31,260 nucleotides of DNA. Source: CAYWBI01 sp964456445 (GTDB taxonomy: Bacteria > Calditrichota > Calditrichia > Calditrichales > J004). The position numbers were made by a program, and so were the translations under genes. The notes beneath the pieces were generated by a model. The model was not told where the DNA came from. It worked only from the letters and a program-made list of their open reading frames with translations, and did not search any database. The DNA is taken from contig CAYWBI010000023.1 in assembly GCA_964456445.1 (NCBI GenBank), positions 1 to 31,260 on the forward strand, in the 5' to 3' direction. Positions 26,180 through 31,260 of the stretch are shown here, piece by piece. The first letter of the stretch is position 1. Each line of letters starts with the position of its first letter.

Positions 26180-27037
26180 ATGTGCCGACTTTTGGCCTAT
26201 CGGGGCCACCCGATCAAAATGGACATGCTTTTGTATAAACCATATAATTCGCTTATCCATCAAAGTTACCATGCCCTGGAGAGACATGACCCCGTAAATG
26301 GGGACGGGTTTGGCGTAGGCTGGTACCTCCCGGAAGTCGATGAGCAACCTGCGGTTTTTAAAAGTATCCGTCCGGCCTGGAATAATCTGAATTTGCGTTC
26401 GCTGGCACCAAGGGTACGTAGTGGGTGTTTGCTGGCACATGTGCGTGCTGCAAGTAGCGGGGCCGTGAACGAAGCCAATTGTCATCCTTTTTCTTACCGT
26501 GAGTTGCTGATGATGCATAATGGCGTTATTGAAGATTTTGTAACCATAAAACGTGAATTGGTCAATCGTTTGGATGATAATTCTTTTAATTGGATAAAAG
26601 GTGAAACGGATTCCGAATATTTTTTCGCCTTGTTCCTGACGCACCTCAAACAGTGGAATGGCCGGCTTACAACCGGAGAAGTGCAGCGTGCTTTAAGAGC
26701 GGCTATTAGGGAGCTAAAAGATATTTTTAAGGTAAAGAGAATAGATAAATATTTTTATCTGAACCTTGTGATCAGTAATGGCGAGTGGCTGGTTGCTACC
26801 CGTTATGATACAAATTTAAAAATCGAATCACCGACACTTTATGTCTCCAGGGGCAACCGTTTTTTTTGCGAAGATACGATTTGTCGCATGGAAGGACAAA
26901 GCAATCCGGACGGCGCTGTTTTGATCGTTTCGGAAAAGCTGACCCAACGAGACGAAGACTGGCAGCTGATCCCGGAAATGCATTGCGTTGTTGTTGAAAG
27001 AGATTTAAATGTCTCTGTCCGGGAATTGAACGTATAA
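26180..27037 (+). CDS. Class II glutamine amidotransferase (YafJ/EgtC-like)
   Basis: A 285-residue Ntn-type glutaminase. Cys2 directly follows the initiator Met (MCRLLAYRG), so Met removal would expose the nucleophile. The other family blocks are DGFGVGWY (at about 42-49), HVRAASSGAVNEANCHPF, MHNGVIEDF and GETDSEYFF. It is a stand-alone amidohydrolase domain of unknown substrate; EgtC-like members cleave gamma-glutamyl groups in ergothioneine synthesis, but no egtB or egtD is present here. GGGGGAAAG lies before the start. The end of the gene is built into the downstream terminator stem. The 299-base gap upstream (25881-26179) is AT-rich, with no feature I can name. Confidence 0.9.
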   Translation: MCRLLAYRGHPIKMDMLLYKPYNSLIHQSYHALERHDPVNGDGFGVGWYLPEVDEQPAVFKSIRPAWNNLNLRSLAPRVRSGCLLAHVRAASSGAVNEANCHPFSYRELLMMHNGVIEDFVTIKRELVNRLDDNSFNWIKGETDSEYFFALFLTHLKQWNGRLTTGEVQRALRAAIRELKDIFKVKRIDKYFYLNLVISNGEWLVATRYDTNLKIESPTLYVSRGNRFFCEDTICRMEGQSNPDGAVLIVSEKLTQRDEDWQLIPEMHCVVVERDLNVSVRELNV

Positions 27038-27056
27038 CGCGCAATCCCGGACAGAG
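27013..27056. terminator. Bidirectional hairpin between convergent genes
   Basis: A perfect 12-bp stem, CTCTGTCCGGGA (27013-27024) with TCCCGGACAGAG (27045-27056), lies across a 20-base loop. The left arm is inside the end of the class II amidotransferase CDS and the loop contains its stop. It lies between that gene and the convergent cupin gene. The tail TGGTGTTTGTTTA has a modest T content, so termination efficiency is uncertain. Confidence 0.65.
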
Positions 27057-27066
27057 TGGTGTTTGT

Positions 27067-27384
27067 TTATTGATGGGGGTCCCAAATTACAAGTATGGTT
27101 GCACCCTGGCTTGTTGTAAATGGGCCATGCGTATCACCGGCCGGAATCAACTGATAACACCCTTTACCGTAAATACGGCCTTCGATTTCATATTGACCGT
27201 CTAAAACATAATGTTGCTCAAGGGCTGTATGGGAATGGGCCTTTAGTTCAGTTCCGGCGGGAAATTTTAGTACGACGGTTTTCCTGCCGTTATTGTCCCG
27301 CAGGATTTTGATCAGTGTTCCCTTTGGGTAATTTTCCGCGGGGCTCCACTCCATCTCATTACAATTTACAAATACTTCCTGCAT
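27067..27384 (-). CDS. Cupin-domain protein (ChrR/anti-sigma-like cupin fold)
   Basis: A 105-residue single beta-barrel protein. The metal-binding motif is HSHTALEQHYV, with His50, His52 and Glu56, and the second motif ends in His86 (PAGDTHGPF). The pattern fits a mononuclear cupin, enzyme or sensor, of unspecified substrate. AAGGAGC lies before ATG 27384. It follows the NifX-like gene by 35 bases on the same strand and is probably the last gene of that operon. It is convergent with the class II amidotransferase. Confidence 0.9.
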   Translation of the reverse strand: MQEVFVNCNEMEWSPAENYPKGTLIKILRDNNGRKTVVLKFPAGTELKAHSHTALEQHYVLDGQYEIEGRIYGKGCYQLIPAGDTHGPFTTSQGATILVIWDPHQ

Positions 27385-27419
27385 AAGATCGCTCCTTCTT
27401 TAATGATGGAAATTCTGTT

Positions 27420-27800
27420 TTATGCATCTGAATGGTTGCATGCAGCCTGCGGATGATTTTTAAGGTTATCAGTAAAATAAAGCTTTGCCGCAGTATCAAC
27501 CACAGTTTCGTTGACAATATATGCATCAATTCCTGCCCTTTGCAAGTCATCATAAATTCGGCGTCCCATGCCATGGCTGATAACGAGATCACAATCCTTC
27601 AGTGCCGCGATGATCGGTCCATGACGGTCTATATCGTGCAATTGCCCGGCGAGCCCCCGGGCGTGCCCCGTAAAAGTATTGTTCCTGTATCCGATGTATT
27701 GAATGGCCCCGTTTTCAATTGCATAGATGGAGAATCCCCTCGTACGGCCAAAATGTGCGGCAATGGTTGTGCCATCATCGGAAGCTATAGCTATTTTCAT
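27420..27800 (-). CDS. NifX/NifB-like dinitrogenase iron-molybdenum cofactor domain protein
   Basis: A 126-residue member of the Nitro_FeMo-Co family. Family features: MKIAIASDDGTTIAAHFGR at the N-terminus, a central RHGPIIAALKDCDLVISHGMG and C-terminal LQRAGIDAYIVNE. Small members outside nitrogen fixers are thought to handle metal clusters or MoaA-like chemistry, so the name should not be read as nitrogen fixation; no nif genes are here. The C-terminal tail with Cys and His (AACNHSDA) is a possible metal site. AGAGGTG precedes ATG 27800. It is 78 bases after the DUF134 gene, a common pairing. Confidence 0.9.
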   Translation of the reverse strand: MKIAIASDDGTTIAAHFGRTRGFSIYAIENGAIQYIGYRNNTFTGHARGLAGQLHDIDRHGPIIAALKDCDLVISHGMGRRIYDDLQRAGIDAYIVNETVVDTAAKLYFTDNLKNHPQAACNHSDA

Positions 27801-27878
27801 TTGATTTCACCTCTGTATATGTATGGAAAACTTAGTTTTTTATTTGTCCTTCAGAATTTTCTTGTTTTTCATTTTCCA

Positions 27879-28295
27879 CTATAAAAATGGAGCGCTTAAA
27901 TCCTGCATGTTGTTTGAGCCGCATTCGGGACAGTGGTATTTTGTCTTTTGAATAAGATGCCGGGCCGATTTGCCGCAATTCTTACATCGGTGCAGGCCAT
28001 TGTCCAATTTGATATTACCACCTACAATAGCCAGTTCATGGCCATCAACCATGGCCTGTGCGCTTTTATGACGTGCTTTTTTTATAAGACGCGTAAATGT
28101 AGGCCGGGAAATATGCATCGCCCTTGCAGCTTCCTGGTGTTCCATATTCTCGTAATCCGCCAGCCGGATGGCCTCAAACTCGTCCAGGGTCATTTCGATT
28201 TTTTCGAGTAATCTAAGCGGGACGCCAAGTGGTTTGAAATGTGTAAACTTTGGCGGCAGCTCTATATGCCGGGTCCGATAGGGTTTTTTCTTCAT
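27879..28295 (-). CDS. DUF134 (UPF0251) DNA-binding protein with zinc ribbon
   Basis: A 138-residue regulator. A sigma-4-like helix-turn-helix spans about 36-78 (LDEFEAIRLADYENMEHQEAA, then ISRPTFTRLIKKAR). A C-terminal zinc ribbon uses Cys104, Cys107, Cys122 and Cys125 (CKNCGK and CPECGS). The family is almost always paired with NifX-like genes, as here. The frame continues to an upstream start at 28358, but MKKKPYRTRHIELPP is the family start; the ATG at 28295 lies downstream of the promoter. A perfect palindrome sits over the promoter, so autoregulation is likely but unproved. Confidence 0.9.
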   Translation of the reverse strand: MKKKPYRTRHIELPPKFTHFKPLGVPLRLLEKIEMTLDEFEAIRLADYENMEHQEAARAMHISRPTFTRLIKKARHKSAQAMVDGHELAIVGGNIKLDNGLHRCKNCGKSARHLIQKTKYHCPECGSNNMQDLSAPFL

Positions 28296-28326
28296 CGCAC
28301 AGACTTTAATATTTTTTATACACGTT

Positions 28327-28359
28327 ATTATAGCTAAATTTAATGAACATAAGTTCATT
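28327..28359 (-). promoter_or_regulatory. Promoter with overlapping palindromic operator for the DUF134 operon
   Basis: On the minus strand TATAAT (28332-28327) is a perfect -10 box, 31 bases before ATG 28295. Just upstream, AATGAACATAAGTTCATT (28342-28359) is a perfect inverted repeat of 7 bp with a 4-base centre. It covers the -35 region, where a bound protein would block RNA polymerase. It is also upstream of the divergent hydrolase gene, but about 110 bases from its start. Confidence 0.6.
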
Positions 28360-28467
28360 TATCAATAGCGGTGCAGACTTTTGTAGATGTAAACTTTTTG
28401 TAACCCCGTGGAATTTTTTCCGTAAAAGAAAATTCAGCATGGCTTAACACAATTCAATGGAGCGCGC

Positions 28468-29394
28468 ATGTTTCGTATATTGAAAATTTTGTCCATTGTC
28501 GTCTTGTTATCATTTTTTTTTATCCAATGTTCCGTTTATGATTTTCTCGGGCGGCATGTGCTGCAAAACCAGCAAACAAAAATGCAGCTAATCGATGGAA
28601 ATTTCGGGCTGTATCTTTCTGAAACAAAACGATTTCCCCTGGCCCGTTTTAATGACGCCCTTGACTCCATCGGCTTCTATCAGCCCCGAGAAAAATATTT
28701 TATATTTTTTGTACATGGCATGGGCGATTATCCCGGGCGGATAAAATTTACCCATCCGTTTAGGCACATCATAAAAAAATATGCAGCCAATGTAGTGCTG
28801 TTCAAGTGGCCGGGCTGGATAAATATACGTACCATCCCCCGCGATAATGCATACGCCTCCGGCAGTTATTTGCAAGAGGAATTGGAACGCTGGTCGGATT
28901 TGCTAAAGACAAATCCGCTATTAAAACAAAAACGTCAGATTATGATGACCCACAGTATGGGAGCCGCCGTGCTGCGCAGCATGATGGAAAATTACCGTGG
29001 GGGGCTGCCGAATGATATGCTGGATGCGCTGATTATTGTGGCGCCTGAAACCGATTTGGCCGGGCATGCCCGATGGGTGGAAAAAATCAATTTCGCCAAA
29101 AAGATTTTTATCTTTTATGATGCAAATGATCCGGTATTAAAACCGGTAAGGGTGTATTTAAACCGGGCCCGGCTGGGCATGCAATTGACACGGCTGGATG
29201 GCTCCTTAGAACCGCTGGCAGCTAACGCGCTGTATATCGACGTCCGTGACGCTACCGACTGGCATGGCTATCATCTGATCCGCCAAAATAAAACATTGGA
29301 AAATTTATTTGCTTCCCTTATTGATGGGGATAAAGAACCTTTTATAAACTGCATACCCGTGGGAACACAGGTATATGCCGTGCCGGATGAGTAG
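28468..29394 (+). CDS. Lipoprotein alpha/beta hydrolase (DUF900-like)
   Basis: A 308-residue lipoprotein with a signal peptide (MFRILKILSIVVLLSFFF) and lipobox ending FIQC, with lipidated Cys21. The alpha/beta hydrolase fold is supported by FFVHGMGD (80-87, oxyanion loop) and the nucleophile Ser163 in THSMGAA. An Asp follows in the FYDANDP segment, and DWHGYH near the C-terminus offers the catalytic His. The substrate is unknown; a membrane-anchored esterase or lipase in the envelope is likely. GGAG lies six bases before ATG 28468. A 146-base gap follows before the glycosyltransferase, so the link between the two is only positional. Confidence 0.87.
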   Translation: MFRILKILSIVVLLSFFFIQCSVYDFLGRHVLQNQQTKMQLIDGNFGLYLSETKRFPLARFNDALDSIGFYQPREKYFIFFVHGMGDYPGRIKFTHPFRHIIKKYAANVVLFKWPGWINIRTIPRDNAYASGSYLQEELERWSDLLKTNPLLKQKRQIMMTHSMGAAVLRSMMENYRGGLPNDMLDALIIVAPETDLAGHARWVEKINFAKKIFIFYDANDPVLKPVRVYLNRARLGMQLTRLDGSLEPLAANALYIDVRDATDWHGYHLIRQNKTLENLFASLIDGDKEPFINCIPVGTQVYAVPDE

Positions 29395-29540
29395 AATTGT
29401 GGGATATGATGCGCCAACCCTGAAGGCAGATACCTTAAACATGCTTTGACTATACGCTTTAGCAAATGAAGCCCCATTGTTATGTGGGTCGTAACTTTCC
29501 GGAACCATAGACGTATATCCTGATTTTGGGGCGAAATAAA

Positions 29541-31106
29541 ATGATAAAAAACAGATTACAGCTAAATGGGCGCTCTTTGATAATTTCAGGCGAATGGCAA
29601 CTGATACTGTTTTTTGCCGCCTTAAAATTGCTCATCCACTTTTCCACATTTGCAAATTTTGAGCTGCACCGGGACGCCTATCTTTACTATGCTCAAAGCA
29701 GGCATCTTGCCTGGGGGTTTTTTGCCGTGCCTCCATCGATCGCGCTTGTTGGCAAGTTTGCAACGGGGATTTTTGGAAACACAACGTTTGGGCTGCGTTT
29801 TTTTCCGGCCCTGATCGGAAGCCTTAATATAATAATTATCGGCTTGGCGGTTAAAGAACTCGGCGGTAAGAAAACGGCCATTGCACTGGCTAGTTTAGCC
29901 TATATCCTCTCTCCGGCATACCTGCATGTTAACGCCCTTTTCCAACCGGTGTCTTTTAACCATTTTTACTGGTTGCTTGCCGGCTATCTTATCCTGATCA
30001 TGATAAAACGGAACAACCCAAAAATCTGGATTTGGATTGCCATTACCTTTGGCCTGGCATTTTTAAATAAATATTCTATTGTCTTTTTCTATACAGCTTT
30101 TGCCTTCTCCTTGTTAATTTCGAGATATCGATATCTCTACCGGTCAAAATATTTTCTGATTTCGTTGGCCCTGGGGTTTGTCATCATTCTTCCCAACCTG
30201 GTCTGGCAGTATCAAAACAGTTGGCCTGTATTGAGGCATATGGCCGAATTAAGCGCAACACAGTTGGTACATGTGCATATAGGGGATTTTCTTAGCGAAC
30301 AATTGCTTATGAATTCCCAGGCGCTTGTATTGTGGATGGGGGCGCTTCTGCTTATACTTTTTTACAAGAAAGAAGGACAGTACAGAATATTTGGATACAT
30401 CTATATATTTGTGATTGTTCTACTGATCTTTGGTAGTGGCAAGCCCTATTATTCCCTGGGTTTGTATCCGCTGCTTTTTGTATTTGGGGCATATTTTACG
30501 GAAAAGTACATAAAAAAATATTTGACGTATGTTTTTGCTTTTATGGTAATCTCGATGTTTACCGCTCTATATTTTTCCCTGTCGTTTGATGGTATTCCTT
30601 TAAGCTCATTTGAAAAGGCGGAACGTACCAACGCCTTCCGCTGGGAAGATGGCGTTTACCATGATATACCACAGGATATGGCGGATATGACCGGTTGGAA
30701 AGAAATCGGCCAAAAAGTTGCCGGGATATATTTAAATCTGGAGCCGACAGAGAAGGCCGCTACGGATATTTTTTGTTATAACTATGGGCAAGCCGGTGCG
30801 GTTATGTTTTACGGAAAAAAAGCAGACGTCCCCCAGCCAATAGTGTTTAACGCGAGTTTTATCTTATGGGCACCCGATAGCTTATCAAAAAATCATATGA
30901 TCTGGGTGCACTCGCCCAAGGGCAACGAGATAAACCCGGACAGCCTTTTGCCGCAGATTTTTAATAAAGTGGAATTAAAGGCCATTATCGCCAACAAATA
31001 TTTCAGGGAAAACGGAACGAGGATTTATCTCTGTGAAACGCCCACGGAGGCCTACAAAAAATATTATAAGACACATATCAAGGAATTAAAAGATTCCTAT
31101 CGCTGA
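29541..31106 (+). CDS. ArnT/PMT-like glycosyltransferase family 39 membrane protein
   Basis: A 521-residue integral membrane transferase using a lipid-linked sugar donor. After the first membrane segment (about 15-32) comes the conserved loop LHRDAYLYYAQSRHLAWGF with a PP pair, which contains the putative catalytic Asp. About ten further hydrophobic segments extend to about residue 355, and a soluble C-terminal domain of about 160 residues faces the periplasm. A GT39/ArnT fold is likely; the transferred sugar and the acceptor are not identifiable. Start: ATG 29541 with GGGGCGAAA upstream is preferred to an in-frame TTG at 29526. Confidence 0.85.
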   Translation: MIKNRLQLNGRSLIISGEWQLILFFAALKLLIHFSTFANFELHRDAYLYYAQSRHLAWGFFAVPPSIALVGKFATGIFGNTTFGLRFFPALIGSLNIIIIGLAVKELGGKKTAIALASLAYILSPAYLHVNALFQPVSFNHFYWLLAGYLILIMIKRNNPKIWIWIAITFGLAFLNKYSIVFFYTAFAFSLLISRYRYLYRSKYFLISLALGFVIILPNLVWQYQNSWPVLRHMAELSATQLVHVHIGDFLSEQLLMNSQALVLWMGALLLILFYKKEGQYRIFGYIYIFVIVLLIFGSGKPYYSLGLYPLLFVFGAYFTEKYIKKYLTYVFAFMVISMFTALYFSLSFDGIPLSSFEKAERTNAFRWEDGVYHDIPQDMADMTGWKEIGQKVAGIYLNLEPTEKAATDIFCYNYGQAGAVMFYGKKADVPQPIVFNASFILWAPDSLSKNHMIWVHSPKGNEINPDSLLPQIFNKVELKAIIANKYFRENGTRIYLCETPTEAYKKYYKTHIKELKDSYR

Positions 31107-31117
31107 TATATAAAAAT

Positions 31118-31130
31118 GGATTCTGAATCC
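31118..31130. terminator. Weak hairpin after the GT39 gene
   Basis: GGATT-CTG-AATCC is a 5-bp stem 11 bases after the stop. On the minus strand it is followed by ATTTTTATAT, so it looks more like a terminator for a gene entering from the right edge than for the plus-strand gene. Confidence 0.35.
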
Positions 31131-31260
31131 TGTTTAAGGTTAATATCCTAATTCTCTTTTGAAAGCTTTTCCATCCCGTTCGTCCTTTAGGTAAATAAAA
31201 GTTAAGGCTCTACTGGGTTTTGTGTGGGTAAATACTTAGATAGCAAAGAAAATTCAGAAG

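Noticed and set aside
27420..27800. Nitrogen fixation gene
   Set aside because: NifX-like domain proteins are widespread outside diazotrophs and no nif structural or assembly genes are present.

Overview
The window reads as a chromosomal stretch of a Gram-negative bacterium of moderate GC, probably from the Fibrobacterota-Chlorobiota-Bacteroidota (FCB) side of the tree. Calditrichota-like lineages are my tentative guess. Pointers are lipoproteins with Cys lipoboxes, a LytTR/LytS two-component pair joined to a bactofilin-like membrane protein, FeoA/FeoB with a small Cys-rich partner, a prephenate dehydratase-DAHP synthase fusion, and dispersed hairpin-rich intergenic repeats. Many genes have clear Shine-Dalgarno sequences (AAAGGAGG before yitT, AGGAGG before the bactofilin-like gene), which argues against Bacteroidota proper. 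The taxonomic call is inference.

Layout. 1-780: 2.2 copies of a 341-bp tandem repeat full of small hairpins. 842-2090: a patatin-like phospholipase and a decayed PIN-domain toxin remnant, both on the minus strand. 2243-3255: a DUF493 protein overlapping a class I glutamine amidotransferase. 3390-5929: feoA, feoB and a FeoB-associated small membrane protein. 6074-6190: a second hairpin cluster of the same style as the first. 6269-7519 (-): a cyclic-nucleotide-gated K+ channel. 7632-7915: a MITE-like element with 14-bp inverted termini. 8068-10439: yitT (-) and a VanZ-domain gene (+), divergent. 10720-14760: sucA and odhB (2-oxoglutarate dehydrogenase E1 and E2) ending in a textbook terminator. 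15143-17357: a 591-residue protein of unknown function built from about 76-residue repeats, then a Nudix hydrolase. 17535-20195: a ROK glucokinase and a PDT-ACT-DAHP synthase fusion. 20211-24407 (-): an M23 peptidase lipoprotein gene broken by one amber codon, a small membrane protein, and an overlapping operon of bactofilin-like protein, LytS-type kinase and LytTR regulator. 24693-25880 (-): cyclopropane fatty acid synthase. 26180-27037 (+): a class II amidotransferase. 27067-28295 (-): a DUF134 regulator, NifX-like and cupin operon with a palindromic operator at its promoter. 28468-31106 (+): a lipoprotein alpha/beta hydrolase and an ArnT-like glycosyltransferase.

Most genes are housekeeping: TCA cycle, aromatic amino acid synthesis, ferrous iron uptake and membrane lipid modification. 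The envelope theme is strong (CFA synthase, patatin, M23, bactofilin-like protein, VanZ, GT39, lipoproteins). The parts most worth a second look are the AYP/PW repeat protein, the bactofilin-kinase-regulator operon, the amber-interrupted M23 gene, the PDT-DAHPS fusion and the three intergenic repeat elements. I found no rRNA, tRNA, CRISPR array, prophage or intact transposase gene.
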